10,646 bases of DNA from Pseudomonadota bacterium. Lineage in GTDB: Bacteria > Pseudomonadota > Gammaproteobacteria > Burkholderiales > Burkholderiaceae_C. The notes under the pieces were generated by a model. That model was not told the origin of the DNA. It did no database searches and saw only the letters and a program-made list of their open reading frames with translations. Every line of letters starts with the position of its first letter. The first letter of the stretch is position 1. Shown piece by piece: positions 1-6,921 of the stretch. Location of the stretch: contig JAEWVY010000229.1 of NCBI GenBank assembly GCA_023396625.1, positions 1 through 10,646 on the forward strand, written 5' to 3'. The position numbers and the translations under genes were made by a program.

Positions 1-739
1 TCTGGGCCTTGCCCGTGCCGAGATTGAAGATGCCACGAACCTGAGGATGGTCGAGCAGCCAGAGCTTCACGGCCACCAGGTCGTCCACGTGGATGAAGTC
101 GCGCCGTTGTTCCCCCGGGGCGTAGCCGTCGTGTCCGGTGAACAGGCGGACCTTGCCGTCCTTGAGCAACTGGTGATGGAGATGGTAGGCCACACTCGCC
201 ATGCCGCCCTTGTGCTGCTCCCGTGGGCCATAGACGTTGAAGTAGCGCAGACCCACCACCTGGGACGCGGGCGGAGAAGGCAGGGCACGGACGTATTGGT
301 CGAACTGCCATTTCGAGAACGCGTACATGTTGAGCGGGCGTTCGTTTGCGCGTTGTTCCGCAAACCCCGGACCCATGCCATAGACCGATGCCGACGATGC
401 ATAGAGGAAAGGCACCGACCGCCGCAGGCACCAGTGCAGCAGGCTTTTGGAGTACGCGTAGTTGACGGTCATCACGAAGCGGCCGTCCCACTCGGTGGTG
501 GCGGAGCAGGCCCCTTCGTGGAAGATCGCCTCGACCGGGCCGAAATCGTGGTGAGCTTCGATCTTTTCGAGGAACTCGTCCTTGTCCATGTAATCGCGGA
601 AATCCGCCGAAGCCAGGTTCACGCACTTGTGACCATCCAGGAGGTCATCGACGACCAGGATGTCCGTGATGCCGCGTCGATTGAGTCCGTGGACGAGGTT
701 GCTGCCAATGAAGCCGGCGCCGCCGGTGACGATGATCAT
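1..739 (-). CDS. hldD: ADP-L-glycero-D-manno-heptose 6-epimerase HldD (partial, C-terminus beyond left edge)
   Basis: Cytoplasmic short-chain dehydrogenase-type epimerase. It converts ADP-D-glycero- to ADP-L-glycero-beta-D-manno-heptose, the last step of heptose donor synthesis for the LPS core. Reading from 739 leftward gives 246 codons before the window ends. The Rossmann NAD(P)-binding motif TGGAGFIGSN lies at residues 5-14. SSASVYG at 115-121 and YAFSK at 139-143 supply the catalytic Ser and Tyr-x-x-x-Lys; the E. coli enzyme has Tyr140 and Lys144. Also visible are RYFNVYGPRE at 165-174 and RRDFIHVDD at 212-220. E. coli HldD is 310 residues, so roughly the last 65 or more are missing here. 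The ATG overlaps the hldE stop (ATGA, 736-739), and an AGGGAG Shine-Dalgarno (745-750 on this strand) sits 5 bases upstream, so translation is probably coupled to hldE. Identification is firm; nothing looks damaged. Confidence 0.96.
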   Translation of the reverse strand, partial: MIIVTGGAGFIGSNLVHGLNRRGITDILVVDDLLDGHKCVNLASADFRDYMDKDEFLEKIEAHHDFGPVEAIFHEGACSATTEWDGRFVMTVNYAYSKSLLHWCLRRSVPFLYASSASVYGMGPGFAEQRANERPLNMYAFSKWQFDQYVRALPSPPASQVVGLRYFNVYGPREQHKGGMASVAYHLHHQLLKDGKVRLFTGHDGYAPGEQRRDFIHVDDLVAVKLWLLDHPQVRGIFNLGTGKAQ

Positions 740-2181
740 GTGCGCTCCCTGATGCGGGCAATCATGCCGGTGCTGGAGTGCCCGTCCACAAACCCAAGAA
801 TCCGTACTTCCCCGCCCGCCTGCACGACGCAGCGACCTCCGGCGACATCCTCGGCCCGATAGTCTCCCCCTTTGACGAGCACATCGGGAAGCAGTTCGCA
901 GATCAGCCGCTCGGGCGTGTCCTCCGCAAAGGAGACGACCCAGTCCACGGCCCCCAGGGCGGCGAGCATGGTCATGCGGCTGTGCAGATCGTTGATGGGC
1001 CGACCCGGCCCCTTGAGGCGGGCCACCGAGGCGTCGTCGTTGACGGCCACGATGAGCCGGTCTCCCAGCGCGCGCGCCTGGCGCAGGTAGTTGACGTGAC
1101 CGGGGTGCAGCAAGTCGAAGCAGCCGTTGGTCATGACGATGCGCTCTCCGGCGGCCCGGCACTGCCGCAGATAGGCTTTCAGCCGTTCCGCATCGACGAT
1201 GCCCGTAGGCACTTCGGTGTGCTCCTGTGTGGCCCGGCGAAGTTCATCGAGCGAGACGGTGGCCGTGCCCAGTTTGCCGACCACGATGCCCGCCGCGAGG
1301 TTGGCCAGCGCCGTCGCCTCTGGCAGGCTCAGGCCGCTGCCCAGTCCCGCGGCCAGAACGGCCACCACGGTGTCGCCCGCGCCAGTGACATCGAAAACCT
1401 CCCGTGCCCGGGCGGGCAGGGGCAGCGGGGCGCGGCCTTTCTCGAGCAGCAGCATGCCGCGCTCGCTGCGGGTGATCAGCAGCGCTTGCAGATCGAGTTG
1501 ATCGCGCAGATGTTCACCGCGCTCGATCAGGCTGGCGTCGTCCGGGCAGTGGCCGGCCACGGCTTCGAACTCGTGCAGATTGGGGGTCAGCAGCGTCGCC
1601 CCGCGGTAGCGTTCGAAGTCCGTGCCCTTGGGGTCGACCACCACTGGCAGACCGGCGGTGCGAGCCAGAGTGATCATGGTTTGTGCCTGACCCAGCGCGC
1701 CCTTGGCGTAGTCCGAGAGGACCAGTGCTTTCCTGCCGGCCAACACCTCACGCACGCGCGCAGCCACCGAAGGCTGGGCTGCTTCCGGAAAGCTATCCTC
1801 GAAATCGAGCCGGATGAGCTGCTGGTGGCGGCTCAGGACGCGCAGTTTCGTGATCGTGCGGAACCCTGGCATGACCAGGAGCCGTTCCTCCACGCCGCCG
1901 TCCTGCAACTGCTGCCGCAATGTGGCCGCGGAGGCATCGTCTCCGACCAGGCCCACGAGGGACACCTTCGCTCCGAGCGAGGCCACATTGACGGCCACGT
2001 TGCCCGCGCCGCCGACGCGGGTTTCGTCCTGCTGCACATGGACCACGGGCACGGGCGCTTCCGGGGAAATGCGCGAGGTTCCACCGTGCCAGTAGCGGTC
2101 AAGCATCACGTCTCCGACCACCAGGACATCTGCAGTGGAAAAATCCAGGGATTCGGGGGGAGGGGTGCTGGGCACGGTCAA
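736..2181 (-). CDS. hldE: Bifunctional D-beta-D-heptose 7-phosphate kinase / D-beta-D-heptose 1-phosphate adenylyltransferase HldE
   Basis: Cytoplasmic two-domain enzyme. The N-terminal PfkB-family kinase phosphorylates heptose 7-phosphate to the 1,7-bisphosphate. The C-terminal nucleotidyltransferase joins AMP to heptose 1-phosphate after GmhB has removed the 7-phosphate. Counting from the TTG at 2181 (481 residues; E. coli HldE is 477), the kinase spans about 19-320, with GGAGNVAVN near 58 and DVTGAGDT at 264-271 (catalytic Asp270). The adenylyltransferase spans about 345-481, with TNGCFDLLHPGH at 351-362 (HxGH), VKGGDY at 436-441 and HSSTGMI at 468-474. There is no ATG near the expected N-terminus. 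The frame is closed by a stop at 2200-2202, and only TTG 2181 or GTG 2175 (479 residues) fits the family length. Neither has a clear Shine-Dalgarno. The stop overlaps the hldD start. Both domains look complete, so this is a true fusion and not two adjacent genes. Confidence 0.96.
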   Translation of the reverse strand: MTVPSTPPPESLDFSTADVLVVGDVMLDRYWHGGTSRISPEAPVPVVHVQQDETRVGGAGNVAVNVASLGAKVSLVGLVGDDASAATLRQQLQDGGVEERLLVMPGFRTITKLRVLSRHQQLIRLDFEDSFPEAAQPSVAARVREVLAGRKALVLSDYAKGALGQAQTMITLARTAGLPVVVDPKGTDFERYRGATLLTPNLHEFEAVAGHCPDDASLIERGEHLRDQLDLQALLITRSERGMLLLEKGRAPLPLPARAREVFDVTGAGDTVVAVLAAGLGSGLSLPEATALANLAAGIVVGKLGTATVSLDELRRATQEHTEVPTGIVDAERLKAYLRQCRAAGERIVMTNGCFDLLHPGHVNYLRQARALGDRLIVAVNDDASVARLKGPGRPINDLHSRMTMLAALGAVDWVVSFAEDTPERLICELLPDVLVKGGDYRAEDVAGGRCVVQAGGEVRILGFVDGHSSTGMIARIRERT

Positions 2182-2236
2182 GATGGGCAGGAGGGTGGCT
2201 TAAACTCGAACGATTCTACTGGAGCCACTTCTGCCC
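2182..2236. promoter_or_regulatory. Divergent hldE / gmhA promoter region
   Basis: This is the only non-coding DNA between two divergently transcribed halves of the heptose pathway, so it must hold or adjoin both promoters. On the minus strand a TAGAAT hexamer (2213-2218) matches the sigma-70 -10 box in five of six positions. A poor -35 (TTCATG, 2236-2241) lies 17 bases away and would overlap the gmhA start codon. On the plus strand TAAACT (2201-2206) matches the -10 consensus in four of six but lacks a good -35. GGAG at 2221-2224 lies 12 bases before the gmhA ATG and may be its weak ribosome binding site. The presence of promoters is inferred from gene layout; the exact boxes are uncertain. 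Confidence 0.5.
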
Positions 2237-2809
2237 ATGAACGTCGTCGACCACCAAATCCTTCGCCACGAAGCCACTGTCGCGGCCCTGCGGGCCCATG
2301 TTCCGCGCATCGAGGCGGTGGGTGCCGCGGCCGTCGACGCGCTTCGCGCGGGAGGCAAGTTGCTGCTGTGTGGCAACGGCGGCAGCGCGGCCGATGCCCA
2401 GCATATCGCGGCCGAACTGGTGGGCCGTTTCATCCATGCCAGGGTGGGCCTGCCGGCGATCGCGCTGACCACCGACACTTCCGCGTTGACCGCCCTCGCC
2501 AACGATTTTGGCTACGAACAGGTGTTCGCCCGTCAGGTCCAGGCCCTGGCGCGCCCCGGGGACTTGCTGGTGGCCATATCGACTTCCGGCAACAGTGCCA
2601 ATGTGGTGCAGGCCGTGCGCCAGGCCCGGGCCATGGGCGTTCGCACCGTGGGCCTGCTTGGGGGCCAGGGCGGTGTGCTGAAGGACATGGTCGATCTGGC
2701 GTTGGTGGTGCCCTCGGGAGAGACGCCACGGATCCAGGAGTGCCATATCCTGCTGGGCCACATCTGGTGCCAGATGATCGACGACGCGTTCAAGGACCCG
2801 GTGGCATGA
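2237..2809 (+). CDS. gmhA: Sedoheptulose 7-phosphate isomerase GmhA
   Basis: Cytoplasmic SIS-domain isomerase that converts D-sedoheptulose 7-phosphate to D-glycero-D-manno-heptose 7-phosphate, the committed first step of ADP-heptose synthesis. It has 190 residues, the usual family size. The phosphate-binding loop CGNGGSAADAQH lies at 45-56 and the second SIS motif AISTSGNS at 113-120. Residues known to matter in E. coli GmhA (His61, Glu65, Gln172, His180) appear as His56, Glu60, Gln167 and His175, all with the same offset of five. These residues, and the neighbouring gmhB and hldE, argue against the paralogue DiaA, a DnaA-binding SIS protein. The gene opens a plus-strand operon and overlaps gmhB by ATGA. 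GGAG 12 bases upstream of the ATG is a rather distant ribosome binding site, and no better in-frame start is seen. Confidence 0.95.
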   Translation: MNVVDHQILRHEATVAALRAHVPRIEAVGAAAVDALRAGGKLLLCGNGGSAADAQHIAAELVGRFIHARVGLPAIALTTDTSALTALANDFGYEQVFARQVQALARPGDLLVAISTSGNSANVVQAVRQARAMGVRTVGLLGGQGGVLKDMVDLALVVPSGETPRIQECHILLGHIWCQMIDDAFKDPVA

Positions 2810-3369
2810 CCTCTGCGTCCCGGCTGGCGATTCTCGACCGTGATGGGGTCATCAATGTCGATTCGGACGACTACGTCAAGACGCCGGATGAATGGGTGCC
2901 CCTGCCTGGCAGCATCGAAGCCATCGCAAGGCTCAAGGCGGCAGGTTGGCGCGTGGCCGTCGCGACGAACCAGTCGGGCCTGGGACGAGGGCTGTTCGAC
3001 GAAACCGCCCTGCAAGCCATGCACGAAAAGCTGGCCCGTCTGCTTGGGACGCACGGCGCGGCGCTGGATGCGCTGGTCTGGTGCCCGCATGCGCCAGGTC
3101 AGGGCTGCGGTTGCCGAAAGCCCCTGCCGGGCCTGTTCCACGACATCGCCCAACGCTTGAACTGCTCCCTGGAAGGGGCCGTGGCCATTGGTGACAGCCT
3201 GCGTGACCTGCAGGCTGCGGTGGCGGTGGGGGCGAGCCCGGTGCTGGTGCTGACCGGCAAGGGGCAACGCACGCTCGAAGCGGGCCCTTTGCCGTCGGGA
3301 ACACGGGTTTATGCCGATCTGGCGGCCGCGGTGCAGGACTTGCTTGACCCACCGGTGGCCATACCGTGA
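2806..3369 (+). CDS. gmhB: D-glycero-beta-D-manno-heptose 1,7-bisphosphate 7-phosphatase GmhB
   Basis: Cytoplasmic HAD-superfamily phosphatase that removes the 7-phosphate from heptose 1,7-bisphosphate between the two reactions of HldE. It has 187 residues; E. coli GmhB has 191. The HAD motif DRDGVIN at 11-17 supplies nucleophile Asp11 and acid/base Asp13. Motif II is ATNQSG at 53-58, and GDSLRD at 129-134 supplies the Mg-binding Asp. The structural zinc site CPHAPGQGCGCRKP at 93-106 gives ligands Cys93, His95, Cys101 and Cys103; this loop is shorter than in E. coli. The ATG at 2806 overlaps the gmhA stop (ATGA), with AAGGA at 2792-2796 as Shine-Dalgarno nine bases away. The stop overlaps the folP start (GTGA). 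The beta-anomer specificity is inferred from the HldE/HldD partners. Confidence 0.95.
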   Translation: MTSASRLAILDRDGVINVDSDDYVKTPDEWVPLPGSIEAIARLKAAGWRVAVATNQSGLGRGLFDETALQAMHEKLARLLGTHGAALDALVWCPHAPGQGCGCRKPLPGLFHDIAQRLNCSLEGAVAIGDSLRDLQAAVAVGASPVLVLTGKGQRTLEAGPLPSGTRVYADLAAAVQDLLDPPVAIP

Positions 3370-4232
3370 GGGTGTGGCAGACTTCCCGTTTTCGCATTGA
3401 CCTGTCTCGCCCGCGGGTGATGGGCATCGTCAACGTCACGCCCGATTCATTTTCGGATGGTGGTCAGCATGCCGGAGTGAAGGCCGCGCTGCGTCACTGC
3501 GAGCAATTGCTCGTCGAGGGGGCGGATATTCTCGACATTGGTGGCGAGTCCACGCGACCCGGTGCGCCAGCGGTGCCCCTGGCCGAGGAGGTCGCGCGCG
3601 TCCAGCCGGTGATCCGTGCCGCCGTGACGCTGGGCGTGCCCATTTCGGTGGACACCTGCAAGCCGGAAGTCATGCAGCTCGCGCTGGATCTGGGCGCGGA
3701 CATCCTCAACGACATCCGCGCGCTGCAGGAGCCCGGTGCCGCTCTCATTGCGGCGCGGCATCCCACGTGCGGCGTGTGCCTGATGCACATGCACCGCGAT
3801 CCGCAGACCATGCAGGTCGCCCCGATGGACGGTGATGTCGTGCCGCCTGTGCGCGCCTTCCTGGCCCGGGCCGCGGCCAGGCTGCAGGTGCTCGGGATCA
3901 CGCGCGAGCGCATTGCCATCGATCCCGGCATCGGTTTCGGCAAGACCGTGGCGCAGAACTTCAGCCTGCTGGCGCGGCAGCGTGAGCTGCTGGATCTGGG
4001 CCTGCCGCTGCTGCTGGGCTGGTCGCGGAAATCCTCTCTCGGGGCGGTGACCGAGGTGGATGGCGCGCCACCTCCTCCCGGGGCGCGCCTCGCGGCCAGC
4101 CTGGCGGCGGCCGTGCTGGCTGTCGAACGGGGGGCGTCGATCGTGCGCGTGCATGACGTGCGGGAGACGGTGCAGGCGTTGCGCGTGTGGCAGGCCGCTG
4201 CCCCGGGGAGCGGCCCAAGAATTCCTGAATAG
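3366..4232 (+). CDS. folP: Dihydropteroate synthase FolP
   Basis: Cytoplasmic TIM-barrel enzyme that condenses p-aminobenzoate with 6-hydroxymethyl-dihydropterin diphosphate to give dihydropteroate in folate synthesis; it is the sulfonamide target. It has 288 residues from a GTG start. Motifs in order: NVTPDSFSDGG at 23-33, DIGGESTRPG at 57-66, VDT at 95-97, NDI at 115-117, LMHMH at 139-143, DPGIGFGKT at 186-194, GWSRKSS at 218-224 and RVHDV at 261-265. Phe29 and Pro65 match the sulfonamide-susceptible E. coli residues Phe28 and Pro64, so no classic resistance substitution is seen at these positions. The GTG overlaps the gmhB stop, with GGTGG (3354-3358) seven bases upstream; a second in-frame GTG lies at 3372. 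It is followed by glmM after 29 bases. In many proteobacteria folP-glmM instead follows ftsH. Confidence 0.96.
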   Translation: MRVWQTSRFRIDLSRPRVMGIVNVTPDSFSDGGQHAGVKAALRHCEQLLVEGADILDIGGESTRPGAPAVPLAEEVARVQPVIRAAVTLGVPISVDTCKPEVMQLALDLGADILNDIRALQEPGAALIAARHPTCGVCLMHMHRDPQTMQVAPMDGDVVPPVRAFLARAAARLQVLGITRERIAIDPGIGFGKTVAQNFSLLARQRELLDLGLPLLLGWSRKSSLGAVTEVDGAPPPPGARLAASLAAAVLAVERGASIVRVHDVRETVQALRVWQAAAPGSGPRIPE

Positions 4233-4252
4233 ATAGCAATGAATGGCCAATG

Positions 4253-4261
4253 GGAGCTGGA
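4253..4261 (+). promoter_or_regulatory. Ribosome binding site that fixes the glmM start
   Basis: GGAG at 4253-4256, five bases before the ATG at 4262, is a well-placed Shine-Dalgarno. An in-frame ATG at 4250 would itself contain or precede this site and has no comparable site upstream. The downstream ATG also puts the active-site serine at residue 102, as in E. coli GlmM. Confidence 0.7.
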
Positions 4262-5596
4262 ATGACGCGAAAATACTTTGGAACCGATGGCATCCGGGGC
4301 ACCGTCGGGCAGCCTCCTGTCACACCTGACTTCGTACTGCGTCTGGCGCACGCCGTGGGGCGCGTGCTCAAGCGCTCCGAGTCGCGTCCGACCGTGCTGA
4401 TCGGCAAGGACACCCGCATCTCGGGCTACATGCTGGAAAGCGCGCTCGAATCCGGTTTCAACTCCGCGGGGGTGGATGTGGTGCTGCTCGGCCCTGTGCC
4501 GACGCCCGCCGTTGCCTACCTGACGCGGGCGCTTCGCGCCAGTCTGGGCGTGGTCATCAGCGCGAGCCACAACCCCTTTGCGGACAATGGCATCAAATTC
4601 TTCAGCGCGCAGGGCACCAAACTGACCGACGCCTGGGAACGCGATGTCGAGGCCGCGCTGGAGGAGGCGCCCGCCTGGGCCGATTCCGCGAATCTGGGCA
4701 AGACGCGGCGGCTTGACGACGCGGCGGGACGCTATATCGAGTTCTGCAAAAGTACCTTTGCGGGCCACCTGACGCTTCAGGGTCTGAAGATCGTGGTGGA
4801 TGCGGCCCATGGCGCGGCCTACCAGATTGCCCCCAAGGTGTTTCACGAACTGGGGGCCGAGGTGGTGGCCATCGGGTGCGCGCCGGATGGCCTGAACATC
4901 AACGATGGCGTAGGGGCCACCCATCCCCAGGCGTTGGTGGAGGCGGTCAAGAGCCAGGGCGCCGACTACGGTGTGGCGCTGGACGGCGACGCCGACCGGC
5001 TGCAACTGGTGGATGGGGACGGGCGCCTCTACAACGGCGACGAACTGCTCTACCTCATGGTGGCCGACCGCATCGCCCGCGACGAGGACGTACCCGGCTG
5101 CGTGGGCACCTTGATGACCAACCTGGCGGTGGAGGTGGCGCTCAAGGCGCGGGGTGTGGCGTTCGTGCGGGCGAAGGTGGGGGACCGCTATGTGCTGGAG
5201 GAACTGCACCGGCGGCGCTGGCTCCTCGGCGGCGAGGGTTCGGGCCACTTGTTGGCGCTGGACCGCCACACCACGGGGGATGGCCTGATTTCCGCGCTGC
5301 AAGTGCTCCAGGCTTGCGTCGGCAGTGGCCAGACTCTGGCGAGCCTGCTGGCCGACGTCGTGCTGTTTCCCCAGGTGCTCATCAATGTGCGCCTGCAGCC
5401 CGGGACGGACTGGCGAGCCGATGCCCGGTTGGCGGCCGAACAACGGGCCGTGGAAGCCGAATTGGGTGACGCCGGGCGGGTGCTCATCCGCGCCAGCGGC
5501 ACCGAGCCGTTGTTGCGCGTGATGGTGGAGGCGCGGGACGGCGCGCTCGCGCGCGCCTGCGCCGAGCGGCTGGCCGACGTGGTCCGGGCGGGCTGA
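4262..5596 (+). CDS. glmM: Phosphoglucosamine mutase GlmM
   Basis: Cytoplasmic alpha-D-phosphohexomutase that interconverts glucosamine 6-phosphate and glucosamine 1-phosphate, supplying UDP-GlcNAc for peptidoglycan and lipid A. The chosen start gives 444 residues (E. coli 445), beginning MTRKYFGTDGIRG. The phosphoserine loop ISASHNP at 99-105 has the active Ser at 102. The Mg-binding loop is DGDADR at 241-246, the sugar-binding loop GGEGSGH at 323-329, and the phosphate-binding loop RASGTEPLLRV at 410-420, so all four domains are present. It is the last gene of the gmhA-gmhB-folP-glmM run. Its stop codon lies inside a perfect hairpin and the next gene is convergent, so this is the likely operon end. 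Together with the heptose genes it supplies precursors for the outer envelope. Confidence 0.97.
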   Translation: MTRKYFGTDGIRGTVGQPPVTPDFVLRLAHAVGRVLKRSESRPTVLIGKDTRISGYMLESALESGFNSAGVDVVLLGPVPTPAVAYLTRALRASLGVVISASHNPFADNGIKFFSAQGTKLTDAWERDVEAALEEAPAWADSANLGKTRRLDDAAGRYIEFCKSTFAGHLTLQGLKIVVDAAHGAAYQIAPKVFHELGAEVVAIGCAPDGLNINDGVGATHPQALVEAVKSQGADYGVALDGDADRLQLVDGDGRLYNGDELLYLMVADRIARDEDVPGCVGTLMTNLAVEVALKARGVAFVRAKVGDRYVLEELHRRRWLLGGEGSGHLLALDRHTTGDGLISALQVLQACVGSGQTLASLLADVVLFPQVLINVRLQPGTDWRADARLAAEQRAVEAELGDAGRVLIRASGTEPLLRVMVEARDGALARACAERLADVVRAG

Positions 5597-5613
5597 CCGG
5601 GCAGCTGTCAGCC
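5591..5613. terminator. Hairpin at the end of glmM, candidate (bidirectional) terminator
   Basis: GGCTGAC (5591-5597) and GTCAGCC (5607-5613) form a perfect 7-bp stem with a 9-base loop, and the left arm contains the glmM stop codon (5594-5596). It lies in the 57-base gap between convergent glmM and the transporter gene, where terminators are expected. Neither strand shows a run of T after the stem, so it is not a textbook intrinsic terminator. It may stall polymerase, protect the 3' end, or have no role. Confidence 0.4.
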
Positions 5614-5653
5614 GCAGGCGTGGTGGGGACGCGGCGGCAGCGGGCGTGGTGCT

Positions 5654-6871
5654 TCAATTGACACGCGCCGGAGCCCGTGCCGCAGTGCCGGGCAAGGAAC
5701 GCGGCAAGGCCATCAAGGCGGCGAAAGCCAGGAGGCCCAGCACGGAAGATACCCACAAGGCGTTCGCACCCCAGTGGTCCAGGCACAACCCGAACAATGG
5801 AGGCGCCAGTGCCTGGGCAAAGCGCGAGGGTGCCATCAAAAGCCCCAGGCGGGCGCCGTAGCCTGCCGTGCCAAAAAGCGCCAGCGGCAACGTGCCCTTG
5901 GCAATGGTCAGGATGCCGTTGCCTGCCCCGTGCAGCAATGCGAATGCCGGCGCCAGCGGCGCGCCGAACGCCAGCAGCGTGACGGCCCCGACCGGATGCG
6001 CCATGGCCGCGAGCCGGGCCGACAGCAGGGGATGCAACCTGCTCAGCACGCCGAACTCCAGCAACCGGCCCGCCACTTGGGCGGGCCCGACCAGCGCGCC
6101 CAAAGCCACCGCGCCGGCCAAGCCTACACCCGCCGCCTGCAGCAATCGGGGCAGATGGGCTGCCATGGCCGTGCTGGTGAACCAGGTCACCGCGAAGGCG
6201 CCGGCCAGCAGCATCGCGGCACGGCCCGTCTGGCGCTGCTTCGGGTGCCGCGGTCCGGTGGCCGGCGACACCTCGGCCGCCGGATGGGCCGCCGGCTGCC
6301 ATGACGCCGTCGATGCCCTGGGCAGGAGGGCATTCAAGGGCAGGCCCAGCAGAAGGTGCAGCGCGGCCCAGGCCAGGCAGGCACCGCGCCAGCCCAACTG
6401 CGCCTCCAGCAGCGTGGTGAGCGGCCAGCCCACGGTGCTGGCAAAACCGGCGATCAGCGTGATGCCGGTGATGGCGCGGCGCGACTGGTCGCCATACAGC
6501 CGTACGAGTGCGGAAAACGCCGCTTCGTAGAGCCCGAATCCCATGCCCACGCCGATCACCAGCCAGCCCGCGACCAATCCGGCCAGTTCCTGCGCCGTGG
6601 CCAGCAGGCCCAGGCCCGCTGCAAAGACCAGATTTGTCCCGATCAGCACCGGGCGGCCTCCCCAGCGGTCGATGAGGCGACCGGCCAACGGGCCCAGCAT
6701 TGCCGAGATGACGAGTGCCAACGAAAAGGTGGCAAACACGGTCGGCGTGGTCACGCCGAGCTCGCGCGCCATGGGCGTGGCGAGCATCGCTGGCAGGTAG
6801 TACGACGATGCCCAGGCGAGTGTCTGGGCCGAGCCCAGGGCGGCGACGGTGGGCCACTGTCGGTCATTCAT
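5654..6871 (-). CDS. Major facilitator superfamily transporter, substrate unknown
   Basis: Inner-membrane secondary transporter. It has 405 residues from the ATG at 6871; an in-frame GTG at 6904 would add 11 (416). The sequence is strongly hydrophobic, with about twelve predicted helices in two halves. They are split by a polar, proline-rich cytoplasmic stretch near residues 185-217 (PRASTASWQ through KQRQTGR). The loop between helices 2 and 3 carries a good MFS motif A (GRLIDRWGGRP, about 64-74). The N-terminus MNDRQWPTVAALGSAQTLAW runs straight into helix 1, which favours the ATG start. Helix 10 region GAGNGILTIAKGTLP is a conserved-looking glycine-rich segment, but I cannot tie it to a substrate. 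The gene converges on glmM and is divergent from the acetyltransferase gene. Its fold is secure; direction of transport and substrate cannot be read from the sequence. Confidence 0.88.
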   Translation of the reverse strand: MNDRQWPTVAALGSAQTLAWASSYYLPAMLATPMARELGVTTPTVFATFSLALVISAMLGPLAGRLIDRWGGRPVLIGTNLVFAAGLGLLATAQELAGLVAGWLVIGVGMGFGLYEAAFSALVRLYGDQSRRAITGITLIAGFASTVGWPLTTLLEAQLGWRGACLAWAALHLLLGLPLNALLPRASTASWQPAAHPAAEVSPATGPRHPKQRQTGRAAMLLAGAFAVTWFTSTAMAAHLPRLLQAAGVGLAGAVALGALVGPAQVAGRLLEFGVLSRLHPLLSARLAAMAHPVGAVTLLAFGAPLAPAFALLHGAGNGILTIAKGTLPLALFGTAGYGARLGLLMAPSRFAQALAPPLFGLCLDHWGANALWVSSVLGLLAFAALMALPRSLPGTAARAPARVN

Positions 6872-6921
6872 GGTGCCATTGTCCGGTACGCTCGGATGTT
6901 TCACTGGATTGCTGTCTCATC

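Noticed and set aside
47..862. Long plus-strand open frame opposite hldD
   Set aside because: It is antisense to a clear HldD; its translation has no motif and is rich in His, Arg and Val, as expected for the complement of GC-rich codons.
2237..2809. DiaA (DnaA-binding SIS protein) as an alternative to GmhA
   Set aside because: The isomerase residues His56, Glu60, Gln167 and His175 are all present and the gene overlaps gmhB.
778..3369. 863-codon plus-strand open frame
   Set aside because: It runs antisense to hldE, then out of frame through gmhA, and only its last 187 codons are a real protein (GmhB). The length is a GC-rich artefact, not a fusion.
3366..4232. Sulfonamide-resistant dihydropteroate synthase (sul-type)
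   Set aside because: It is a chromosomal FolP with Phe29 and Pro65 in their susceptible form and no mobile element nearby.
3494..5443. 649-codon minus-strand open frame
   Set aside because: It lies antisense to the well-supported folP and glmM and shows no domain of its own.
5484..6857. 457-codon minus-strand frame overlapping the transporter in another frame, and plus-strand frames at 5774-6304 and 5868-6530
   Set aside because: The frame 5654-6871 has the twelve hydrophobic helices and MFS motif A; the others are low-complexity Arg/Ala/Gly/Pro shadows.
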